A DNA stretch of 64,000 nt from Bacteroidales bacterium (GTDB taxonomy: Bacteria; Bacteroidota; Bacteroidia; Bacteroidales; WCHB1-69). The notes under the pieces are model-generated. The model was given only the letters and a program-made list of their open reading frames with translations. It did not search any database and had not been told where the DNA came from. The stretch lies in assembly GCA_024400755.1 (NCBI GenBank), contig JAKSMG010000004.1:1-64000 (forward strand), in the 5' to 3' direction. The stretch's first letter is position 1; each line of letters opens with the position of its first letter. Shown one piece after another: positions 26,191 to 34,056 of the stretch. Position numbers and translations under genes: made by a program.

Positions 26191-26871
26191 ATGAAAAAAA
26201 CAATTCTTTTAATCCTTCTTTGTTTATCTTACGCAATTTCCATAGCTCAACCTGGACATCCTCATCACAATAAAGCCCACAGCGTTCCGCCAACAGCTTC
26301 ACTCACCCTCACTTCCTTCCACCACAATGAATCATTTATGGTTTATGTGGATGGTAACCTCCTCAGCCCAAAAATTCTCAGCGATGTTACCATTCCCAAC
26401 CTTTCATTGGGCCCTCACGATATTTATGTGGTGCTGAAATATCCTGCCGACAAAATCACGATGATGCATTATGACGCCCATACGCTCACCGAGACTTTTT
26501 TCGTGTCTTATGACGTGGTACACAACCATTTAGAACTCATTCCCCAACACGCCAACACACCAGCAATACCTCAACCTCAAGGCGTGCATATTTGTACTTT
26601 TGAAGAAGTGGAACACATATACCAACAAATTTGCAAAGAATCTTTTGACGATGGCAGATTGTCGGTGGCAAAATCGCTCGTGACCAATAAACACTTGGGA
26701 TCGCATCAAATTAAGCGTCTGACGCAAGCATTCAAATTCGATGACACCAAAGTGCAATTTTTGAAATATGCCTATTCTTACTGCATCGACCCCAATAATT
26801 ACGCCGACTGTTTAGAAGAATTGAGTTTCGACAGCGACCGCAAACGCGTAAGGGAATTTCTAGGATTCTAA
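26191..26871 (+). CDS. DUF4476 domain-containing exported protein
   Basis: A 226-residue protein with a signal peptide (ILLILLCLSYAISIAQ), a His-rich stretch (PGHPHHNKAH), a strand-rich middle (residues about 35-125) and a C-terminal helical domain (EEVEHIYQQICKESFDDGRL, LTQAFKFDDTKVQFLKYAYS, LSFDSDRKRVREFLGF). The latter matches DUF4476, which is common in Bacteroidota and has no known function. It stands alone on the plus strand and marks the left edge of the accessory region. Confidence 0.75.
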   Translation: MKKTILLILLCLSYAISIAQPGHPHHNKAHSVPPTASLTLTSFHHNESFMVYVDGNLLSPKILSDVTIPNLSLGPHDIYVVLKYPADKITMMHYDAHTLTETFFVSYDVVHNHLELIPQHANTPAIPQPQGVHICTFEEVEHIYQQICKESFDDGRLSVAKSLVTNKHLGSHQIKRLTQAFKFDDTKVQFLKYAYSYCIDPNNYADCLEELSFDSDRKRVREFLGF

Positions 26872-26902
26872 TTGCTTGAATTTCACCATCGCGAAATTGA
26901 GT

Positions 26903-27346
26903 TCAAAAGAATGCAATCTGCACCATTTCATTAATTCGTTGGTTAATGGACTGAATTTGCTGGTCGTGACTTTCCAAATGGTGTTTGACTTTTTGTTCGA
27001 AATCACAAAGATAGTGATTGGCCACATATCCTTTAATCATAAATTCTTTAAGAATGGATGTCGCCCAATGCCTGAATTGAATACCTGAAACTGTATTCAC
27101 GCGATATCCTATAGATAAAATCATATCTAGATTATAAAAATCTATTTTTCGATTTACCAAGCGTTGTCCTTCATTTCAAACTACTCGAATTTTTCGAGTA
27201 GTTGAATTTTGTTTCAATTCGTCAATCCTGAAAATTTCTTTTATATGGTACGTTATAGTATTTTCTTTAACGCAGAATAATTTTGCCATCTGAGCCTGCG
27301 TAAACCAAACCGTATCTTCCGCCACCCTAATTTCGGAAAAATGGAT
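26903..27346 (-). pseudogene. Truncated RhuM family gene
   Basis: Minus-strand remnant of a virulence RhuM family gene. Reading in one frame from about 27346 gives EIRVAEDTVWFTQAQMAKLF, then ENTITYHIKEIF and RKIRVV, a TGA stop where the intact relative has Gln, then RLVNRKIDFYNLDMILSIGYRVNT and FRHWATSILKEFMIKGYV. The 5' end lacks a start codon in frame, and the C-terminal half of a normal RhuM (about 330 residues) is missing. It points away from the first surface-protein gene at 27441. RhuM proteins are common in mobile and accessory islands; their molecular role is not established. The rest of 26872-27440 holds no other gene. Confidence 0.75.
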
Positions 27347-27440
27347 AAAAATTTTTCACCCCCAGGCAACATTTTTCATTTTTTATCGTCTATATAATAA
27401 ACAACCCCATTTATGTCTTAACATTTTAACCCTAAATATT

Positions 27441-29447
27441 ATGAAAAAGCACTTTACCCTTATTTTCACGTTATTCCTGCTTCTCCTCCAGATTCCCGCC
27501 TCCGCGCAGGGCGAGTGGAAGTGGGCCAACTACTGGACGGGCAACGACGACCCGATGAGCGGCAATAATCCATTCAATTACATCGTGCGTACCGCTTTTG
27601 ACGATGACGGGAATATTTATGTGTTCGGTAGCTTCGGGGGCAATGCAACGCTGTATGACCAAAACTTGAGCATGCATTTTTCCAACAATGCAATGGTGGT
27701 GTCGGCCAACACCCAAGGAATTGTCCTGATCAAGTTTGATTCATTAGGGAATTATTTGTGGAGTAAAGCAGTCAAAACGCTTAAAAACACAACTTGTAAA
27801 CCCTATGATATGACAATCCACAACAATCAAATAATCATTTCAGGGGAATATTCCTTTTCTCCGAGTCTAAACGAACAACTGTTATTTTTCGACACTTTAA
27901 TTACTGAGCATACAGCAGCTTCCTATCCGACAGAAGAACACAATCCGCCATATACCTTTGGCGCATACAGTTTCTTTTCCTTGTTGGATTTGGATGGCAA
28001 TGTTTTGGAAAACCATTTTTTGAAAACGATTACTCGTGAACTTCATAATGGAGAGGGTGGTCAACAGCCGATTTCAGATGGAAATCCAGGGACCCGACCT
28101 GTCTGTGTTGATAGAGCAGGCAATATTTATATTGCTGTAAACAGATATTATGCAGGTACTGACACTATGCCGTTTACCCTTGTGATTGACGAGGATTCGT
28201 CAAAAACATATCCCCTTTACTTGCCAGGCAATAGTTATGAACCCAATGTCATAAATAGCGTTATGTTATACAAATTCACCACAAATTGGGAACTAGAATG
28301 GATGAAATTGCTGATTGATCACACGGTGGGAATTTCCCCTTGCGTACCAATTGATACGCTTAATCCCAATATCGTGCAGATTATAGGTGGTATGAATATA
28401 GATGAGAATGATTGTTTATATTTATCTGGCTATTTGTATGACATTTATCTAAATGAACAAAATGACCAATATCCTAAATATGTTTATTGGGACAGCATTC
28501 ATTTTGCAACGATAGACGATGCTGGGCTTGAACATTTCATGCCTTTTGTCATCAAATACAATTCGAGTGGTAAAGTTTTGTGGGCGAATCAAGCATTTGT
28601 AATTAATCCACCCGAAAATTCACTTCCTAACTCTATATCATGGATGGATAACTACGTTCACAACAACAGTATTTACCTTGTTGGGTGGACAAGCCATTTT
28701 GATGGAACAGATGCAACCTATTATTTTGACAATTCGAACAATTTATTAAACACTTCGAAATCAACTACTTACTTTGTGCGTTTTAACAAATATACAGGAG
28801 ACTTTGAGAGAGCTGGAGTGGTGCCTGGGAATAAAACAAATGTTTCTTACGGCAGCCCAATAAGACCTGCCGTAATCAACAATCATTTGATACACATGAC
28901 AAGAAATTTCATGATTGACAACAACTACCACCTTTTATGCTATTATAATACTGACGGAACATTTCAAAAAGCAGACACTATTTCACACCTATACAGTCCT
29001 ATAAAAGGTGGTCAGAATGTCATCGTAAACCAGCAAGGGTCGCTGTTATGTGATTTTATCACCAAACAGAACTTAACATTTGGGAATGACTTTAATCTTG
29101 ATTTTACTGACAATCAACATTTCCACGCTGTTGTCGCCTATCGTTCCGACCCGTCCATTTTGGTACCGTACCCGGAGGATACGACAGGGATTGCGGAGCA
29201 TAGTGTCAAGGTCGATGTGCGTTTGTGGCCTAATCCCGCAACGGACAAAATCACCATCGAGAGCGAGGATACGTTCCCGATAAAGTCCGTCTGTATAGCC
29301 GACATGCAGGGTACCATCGTAGGCATCCTACCCGTGGATGACACCCACTGCACCCTCAACGTCAGCAACCTGTCCGCCGGCACCTACATCGCGCACGTAG
29401 AAACCAAGGCCGGCATCAGCGACTGCAAATTCGTGGTGAAGAAGTGA
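27441..29447 (+). CDS. T9SS-sorted surface protein, array copy 1
   Basis: A 668-residue secreted protein. Signal peptide (LIFTLFLLLLQIPASAQ) is followed by GEWKWANYW, then repeated segments of the type FDDDGNIYVFGS, KFDSLGNYLWSK and DENDCLYLSGY. These resemble SBBP/beta-propeller repeats, with one blade every 50-100 residues. The last 75 residues are a type A T9SS sorting domain (VRLWPNPATDKITIESEDT to SDCKFVVKK), which directs export through the outer membrane and surface attachment. The core is the most divergent of the five copies, while the sorting-domain DNA (29190-29447) is identical by eye to copy 3. The leader, from CTTAACATTTTAACCC, is shared with copy 2. Ligand unknown. Confidence 0.82.
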   Translation: MKKHFTLIFTLFLLLLQIPASAQGEWKWANYWTGNDDPMSGNNPFNYIVRTAFDDDGNIYVFGSFGGNATLYDQNLSMHFSNNAMVVSANTQGIVLIKFDSLGNYLWSKAVKTLKNTTCKPYDMTIHNNQIIISGEYSFSPSLNEQLLFFDTLITEHTAASYPTEEHNPPYTFGAYSFFSLLDLDGNVLENHFLKTITRELHNGEGGQQPISDGNPGTRPVCVDRAGNIYIAVNRYYAGTDTMPFTLVIDEDSSKTYPLYLPGNSYEPNVINSVMLYKFTTNWELEWMKLLIDHTVGISPCVPIDTLNPNIVQIIGGMNIDENDCLYLSGYLYDIYLNEQNDQYPKYVYWDSIHFATIDDAGLEHFMPFVIKYNSSGKVLWANQAFVINPPENSLPNSISWMDNYVHNNSIYLVGWTSHFDGTDATYYFDNSNNLLNTSKSTTYFVRFNKYTGDFERAGVVPGNKTNVSYGSPIRPAVINNHLIHMTRNFMIDNNYHLLCYYNTDGTFQKADTISHLYSPIKGGQNVIVNQQGSLLCDFITKQNLTFGNDFNLDFTDNQHFHAVVAYRSDPSILVPYPEDTTGIAEHSVKVDVRLWPNPATDKITIESEDTFPIKSVCIADMQGTIVGILPVDDTHCTLNVSNLSAGTYIAHVETKAGISDCKFVVKK

Positions 29448-29499
29448 TGAGGGTTCAGGGTTTAGGTAGGTGGGCGACGTAATTCCCGAACCTCCGTAG

Positions 29500-29519
29500 G
29501 GACGCAATTCATTGCGTCC
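29500..29519. repeat. Intergenic hairpin repeat, array copy 1
   Basis: GGACGCAAT-TC-ATTGCGTCC, a 9-bp perfect stem, set in a conserved stretch that follows each array surface gene (GGGTTCAGGGTTTAGG, then CCTCCGTAG). No T-run follows, so it is not a standard terminator. Confidence 0.7.
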
Positions 29520-29587
29520 GCTGGGACGAGTCGCTGCCGCTTCTGAACACTAATAGGAATAATGACAAGTATCATTTCAGTTTTTTG

Positions 29588-29595
29588 TATCTTTG
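29588..29595 (+). promoter_or_regulatory. -7 promoter box for the RhuM gene
   Basis: TATCTTTG, exact match to TAnnTTTG, 31 bases before the ATG at 29627. Confidence 0.65.
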
Positions 29596-29626
29596 CCCCA
29601 TTCTTCAACAAGAAAAACCTCAAGTT

Positions 29627-30387
29627 ATGAATAGCAATATTATACTCTATACTACAGATAACGGAAACATAAGTGTTCAAGTGCAGTACGAAGACGGCAC
29701 ATTTTGGCTCACCCAAAAAAGGATGGCAGAACTGTTTGGCGTGGAAGTTCCAACTGTCAACTATCATCTTAAGGAAATATTTCAAACGGGTGAAATTCAA
29801 GAAGATCGAACTATTAGAAAAATTCGAATAGTTCAAAAGGAAGGAAAGCGCAAAGTGGAACGCGAATTGGATTTCTATCACCTTGATGCGATTATTGCTG
29901 TGGGATATCGAGTGAACAGTCGTGAGGCCACACAATTTCGCATTTGGGCCACACGAACACTCAATGAATTCATAACCAAGGGTTATGTGCTTGACAAGGA
30001 ACGATTAAAACAAGGCGAACAATTCGGAAAAGACTATTTCGAGGATTTGCTTGAACAAATTCGAGAAATACGTGCCAGTGAACGTCGTTTTTACCAAAAA
30101 ATAACTGATATCTATTCTTTAGCAACAGATTATGACAAAAACGCACTCATAACGCATGAATTTTTCGCCTCAGTTCAAAACAAACTCCATTGGGCAATCA
30201 GTGGGCAAATATTTTGACTCAATTTTTAGAAGTCGCTGAATACCCCATACTTCAAGATGCGGGTAAAATCACCGCCCTTGAAGCCAAAATAAAAGCAGAG
30301 CGCGAGTATGAGATTTTCCGAAAAATCCAAGACCAATATTACATTTCCGATTTTGACAAAGAAATCAAACGTTTAAAAGGCAAATAA
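29627..30387 (+). pseudogene. RhuM family gene with internal deletion and frameshift
   Basis: The first 196 codons read as a good RhuM N-terminal half (YEDGTFWLTQKRMAELFGVE, NYHLKEIFQTGEI, RELDFYHLDAIIAVGYRVNS, FRIWATRTLNEFITKGYV, FFASVQNKLHWAISG) and then stop at 30217. From about 30200, another frame reads the RhuM C-terminus (WANILTQFLEVAEYPILQDAGKITALEAK to SDFDKEIKRLKGK). Roughly 80-100 residues of a normal RhuM are missing between them. The junction carries the direct repeat TGGGCAA twice, four bases apart, which suggests a deletion between short repeats. It has its own -7 box and lies 33 bases before surface gene copy 2. The N-terminal part could still be made. Confidence 0.8.
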
Positions 30388-30420
30388 TCAAAAGAACTTA
30401 ACATTTTAACCCTAAATATT

Positions 30421-32475
30421 ATGAAAAAGCACTTTACCCTTATTTTCACGTTATTCCTGCTTCTCCTCCAGATTCCAGCCTCCGCCCAGGGCGAGTGGAA
30501 GTGGGCGCACTACTGGAGCGGCGGTGATGAATCGGCAAGCAACTATTACAATAAAATCATCAACACAGCCTTTGACGATGATGGCAATATCTATGTCTAT
30601 GGCTCAATGGGAGGACATGCTGTTTTTGATGGAGAACTATTCCATTATGATAACCACCCCCAAGTACTCTCTGACGATGAGCGGGCTATTTTGTTAACCA
30701 AATTTGATACATCTGGAAATATGTTGTGGTATAAGGTGGTGAAAAGCAGTACCGAAATGGCTTTCCCCTTGTGGATGGAGGTTCGAAACGACAAAATCAC
30801 TATTGCGGGAAATTGCGGCTTTTATGGAAGCTCTCCTGATGACTGGCTGTATTATTTGGACACACTTGTTTTTAGAAATCAAATCAACAACATTCCTATG
30901 GAACAACAAGTATTACCGTTTAAAGCATACAGCAGGTGGACGTTCTTTGCCCAAATGGATTTGGACGGCAATCTGTTAGAAGACCATTTTGTGGTGGCGT
31001 ATTCAAGAGAAAAGATTGTAAATGGATCAGATTCCATCAGAAAAAATACGTATTTGTGTATGAATGATATTAGCCCTATACACATAGGAGATGACGGGAA
31101 CGTGTACGTATATACTCCCATACAGTACGCAGGAAACGAAAACCAACCCTACACAATAGTCGTTGATGAAGATTCAAACAAAACATACAACCAATATTTT
31201 CCCGGCAGTGCGAATGCTTCGTGGTACATATACAATTTCATTTTATATAAATTCTCGTCCAATTGGGAGTTGGAATTTGCGAAGCCACTTGTTGCTGAAA
31301 CCGAAGGAATAGCACCGTATAGCGGACAACAACCGGGAGATTATGTCAAGTATCAGTTCGAACCCCATTTAGAGGGCTTGTCTTTTGATGACAATGATAA
31401 CATGTATGTAACGGGCTTTATCCGATTATTCCAGTCTTTGCCAGGTCTGGGAGGGGAATTGAACCAATACCCTGTACATATATGGTGGGACAGTTCACAT
31501 GTCCAAACCATGCATGATATTTCTTCTGCGAACAGGCTTAATTTCATAGTAAAGTACAACACATCCGGCAATGTCCAGTGGTGCAACCAACTTTCATCAA
31601 GATGCGGTAACAATCCGAATCTTCGCCCTATGGCCCGCTGGGGAAGGAGTTGTGTTATGGGAAATTCTGTTTTCGTTTTAGGTGACGGTGGATATACCGT
31701 CTCTAATAACTCCCTATTATACTTTGACGGGGAGGACTCGCCACTTCTGTATTATCAGGAAGACTCTGACCATATTGGTTTTTTTGTCAGATATAACAAA
31801 TATGACGGTAGATACGTCAACCAAGGAGTAGTACCAATGGTGACTTCTGGGACGGACAGAAAACCCTTCTGTATAAACAACAAGGTTTTTGGAGTTGGCC
31901 CTTATAATTTGGCTGGTCAAGGAAGAATATTGATGCAGTGGGGAGTGGATGGCTCTTTTATCAAAGCTGACACCTTGATTGGTGACAAAATGCAGGATGG
32001 TATGCTGATTGTGAATGAAAACGGTTACCTTTTTACCAGCGTAACAGCCATAGGGCCAGTACAGTTTGGAAATAATATTTTGGTAACTTGCCCATCTTCA
32101 CAATCCAGTGCCGTGTTCGCCCTTCGTCACGACCCGTCTATTTTAGAGCCTTACCCAGAAGACACCACGGGCATCGCGGACCGTGGAAGTCTCAGTCGTG
32201 CGGTGGTGCGCGCGTACCCCAATCCCACCACAGACAAGGTGACGGTGGAAGTAATGATGCCCCTTGAGGATGACGAGATTTATTTGGGAGACGTCACCAG
32301 CAACTTCACAATGGAGCGCGTCACGGTCACGGACCTCACGGGGAAAGTGGTCTTGCAACGCACCGTGAGCGGCACCCGCACAGAACTGGACTTCAGCGCC
32401 CTGCCCGCCGGCACCTACATCATCACCGCAAGCGGCGAGATGGGCCAGTGGGAAGGAAAGGTGGTGAAGAAGTGA
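30421..32475 (+). CDS. T9SS-sorted surface protein, array copy 2 (variant sorting domain)
   Basis: A 684-residue member of the array family. Signal peptide and GEWKWAHYWSGGDE are as in copies 1 and 5; the core has repeats FDDDGNIYVYGS, KFDTSGNMLWYK, FDDNDNMYVTGF and KYNTSGNVQWCNQL. Unlike the other four, its C-terminal sorting domain is a different sequence (VVRAYPNPTTDKVTVEV, MERVTVTDLTGKVVLQRT, LPAGTYIITASG, GKVVKK) of the same T9SS type A class, with an acidic insertion (EDDEIYLGDV). The DNA downstream rejoins the common intergenic block. The gene follows the RhuM pseudogene by 33 bases on the same strand and may be transcribed from the RhuM promoter. Confidence 0.82.
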   Translation: MKKHFTLIFTLFLLLLQIPASAQGEWKWAHYWSGGDESASNYYNKIINTAFDDDGNIYVYGSMGGHAVFDGELFHYDNHPQVLSDDERAILLTKFDTSGNMLWYKVVKSSTEMAFPLWMEVRNDKITIAGNCGFYGSSPDDWLYYLDTLVFRNQINNIPMEQQVLPFKAYSRWTFFAQMDLDGNLLEDHFVVAYSREKIVNGSDSIRKNTYLCMNDISPIHIGDDGNVYVYTPIQYAGNENQPYTIVVDEDSNKTYNQYFPGSANASWYIYNFILYKFSSNWELEFAKPLVAETEGIAPYSGQQPGDYVKYQFEPHLEGLSFDDNDNMYVTGFIRLFQSLPGLGGELNQYPVHIWWDSSHVQTMHDISSANRLNFIVKYNTSGNVQWCNQLSSRCGNNPNLRPMARWGRSCVMGNSVFVLGDGGYTVSNNSLLYFDGEDSPLLYYQEDSDHIGFFVRYNKYDGRYVNQGVVPMVTSGTDRKPFCINNKVFGVGPYNLAGQGRILMQWGVDGSFIKADTLIGDKMQDGMLIVNENGYLFTSVTAIGPVQFGNNILVTCPSSQSSAVFALRHDPSILEPYPEDTTGIADRGSLSRAVVRAYPNPTTDKVTVEVMMPLEDDEIYLGDVTSNFTMERVTVTDLTGKVVLQRTVSGTRTELDFSALPAGTYIITASGEMGQWEGKVVKK

Positions 32476-32540
32476 TGAGGGTTCAGGGTTTAGGGTTCAG
32501 GGTTTAGATGGGTGACAACGTAAATCCCGGGCCTCCGTAG

Positions 32541-32560
32541 GGACGCAATTCATTGCGTCC
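32541..32560. repeat. Intergenic hairpin repeat, array copy 2
   Basis: Same 20-base inverted repeat GGACGCAAT-TC-ATTGCGTCC, 65 bases after the surface-gene stop. A partial second repeat follows before the shared block that starts at 32582. Confidence 0.7.
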
Positions 32561-32644
32561 GCTGGGATGTTGCAATTCATCGCGTACGCTTAAATCTATA
32601 TAAAAAACCGCAATATTTATTATAAAAATTATCAAATATTTTAC

Positions 32645-32652
32645 TATATTTG
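32645..32652 (+). promoter_or_regulatory. -7 promoter box for regulator 1
   Basis: TATATTTG, match to TAnnTTTG, 21 bases before the ATG at 32674; it lies within the 226-bp block shared with 36176-36401. Confidence 0.65.
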
Positions 32653-32673
32653 CCGCCTGAAAAAATAGAAAAC

Positions 32674-34038
32674 ATGGAAAGTCAGGTTGTTGAATACAAG
32701 GAATCTTGGAGGGACGAATATCTGAAATGGATATGCGGTTTCGCCAATGCGCAGGGCGGCACGCTCTACATCGGCATCAACGACAAAGGCGAAGTCGTCG
32801 GTGTGGATGAGGCCAAACGGTTGCTGGAGGATATTCCCAACAAGGTGTCCAACACATTAGGTCTTGTTCTGGAAATTTGTGTTCAAGAAGAACAAAGTAA
32901 GCCATACCTTGTAATCAACGTGCCGTCAAGCCGTGTCCCAATCTCCTACAAAGGGGTTTACTACATCCGTTCCGGCGCAACTGTCCAAGAGTTGAACGGT
33001 ATCGCTTTGCAGGAGTTCTTCATGGACAAAGTTGGGATGGAATGGGATGACACTGTAAATGAACGGGCTACCATCGACGACATTGATCCGCTTGCTGTCC
33101 AATACTTCGTAAAGCATGCGGTGATGGCTAATCGTATGCCCAATGCGGCTCTGACGGATTCTGTGGAAACTGTTTTGAAAAATATTGACGTGATGACAGT
33201 TGACGGGAAACTGAAGAATGCCGCCATCATCCTTTTCGGAGTCAAACCGTCAAGTTTTTTCACTGCGACAGAGTTCAAAATCGGACGTTTTGGCAATACT
33301 GAAAGCGATTTGTGGTTTCAAGATGTCGTCACTGGCAATATCATGCAAATGGCGGACAGAGTTGTGGAATCCTTACGCTCCCGATACCTCATTTCACCGA
33401 TTCATTATGAAGGATTGCAACGCCTTGAACCGCTGGAAATCCCTGAATCAGCTTTGAGGGAGGCCATTTTCAATGCCATTATCCATAAGAACTATAAGGG
33501 ATATGCCATACAACTGAAAGTCTATAACGACAGAGTCCAGCTGTGGAACTATGGGACTTTGCCAAATGGATGCACGACAGAATGGTTGCTTAAGAAGCAC
33601 ACGTCCGTTTCAAGAAATCGGAACATAGCCAATGTGTTCTACCTCGCTGGATTCATTGAAGCCTGGGGGCGGGGCATTGAACGTATGATTGCAGATATGG
33701 AGGCCGCAGAAATGGAAGCTCCCGAATTTGTCGCAGACTCTTTGGGTGTAACGGTCACTTTTCATAGGAAGAAAGAGATTGTCACGATGTGGAATGGAAA
33801 CAACGGTGACCCGAAGGTCACTGAAAAGGTCACTGAAAAGGTCACTGAAAATCAACAGACTATTATACAGGAAATACAGAAAAATGCATTTGTTACTGCT
33901 TCTGAATTATCTGAAATTTTAGGCATTTCTTTACGAAAGACAAAAGAAAACATGCGCAAATTACGAGAAGCAGGTCTCATCCGCCGTGTCGGTCCCGACA
34001 AGGGCGGCCACTGGGAGGTAATAGACTCTGATAAATAA
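32674..34038 (+). CDS. AlbA_2/Schlafen-type DNA-binding ATPase-like regulator 1
   Basis: About 454 residues. The N-terminal AlbA_2 (Schlafen AAA_4) domain contains VEYKESWRDEYLKWICGFAN, GTLYIGINDKGEVVG and later VYYIRSGATVQELN. The middle has the HATPase_c_4-like region (ESALREAIFNAIIHKNY, NIANVFYLAGFIEAWGRGIERM). A linker with three KVTE repeats leads to a C-terminal winged helix (TASELSEILGISLRKTKENM, then RRVGPDKGGHWEVI). Such proteins are usually annotated as putative transcriptional regulators. The ATG at 32674 follows a -7 box. The first 45 codons and last 22 codons match regulator 2 nearly exactly while the middle is only distantly alike. Surface gene copy 3 starts 18 bases downstream, so they form an operon. 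Confidence 0.85.
   Translation: MESQVVEYKESWRDEYLKWICGFANAQGGTLYIGINDKGEVVGVDEAKRLLEDIPNKVSNTLGLVLEICVQEEQSKPYLVINVPSSRVPISYKGVYYIRSGATVQELNGIALQEFFMDKVGMEWDDTVNERATIDDIDPLAVQYFVKHAVMANRMPNAALTDSVETVLKNIDVMTVDGKLKNAAIILFGVKPSSFFTATEFKIGRFGNTESDLWFQDVVTGNIMQMADRVVESLRSRYLISPIHYEGLQRLEPLEIPESALREAIFNAIIHKNYKGYAIQLKVYNDRVQLWNYGTLPNGCTTEWLLKKHTSVSRNRNIANVFYLAGFIEAWGRGIERMIADMEAAEMEAPEFVADSLGVTVTFHRKKEIVTMWNGNNGDPKVTEKVTEKVTENQQTIIQEIQKNAFVTASELSEILGISLRKTKENMRKLREAGLIRRVGPDKGGHWEVIDSDK
33814..33849 (+). repeat. Three exact 12-bp tandem repeats in regulator 1
   Basis: AAGGTCACTGAA repeated three times in frame, encoding KVTE units between the ATPase-like domain and the winged helix. Gain or loss of units would keep the frame and alter linker length. 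Confidence 0.9.
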
Positions 34039-34056
34039 CCAACAAATTTTAATATT

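Noticed and set aside
29138..29383. A conserved antisense reading frame of about 80 codons opposite the sorting domain, repeated in four array genes
   Set aside because: It is the mirror of near-identical sorting-domain DNA; it has no promoter, no start context and no independent conservation, so it is a shadow frame.
30190..30217. Programmed frameshift joining the two RhuM parts
   Set aside because: About 80-100 residues of the family are missing at the junction and a direct repeat is present, so a deletion is the simpler explanation; no slippery heptamer is seen.
33814..33849. Short regular repeats as a possible CRISPR array
   Set aside because: Units are 12 bp, directly adjacent with no spacers, and in frame within a gene.
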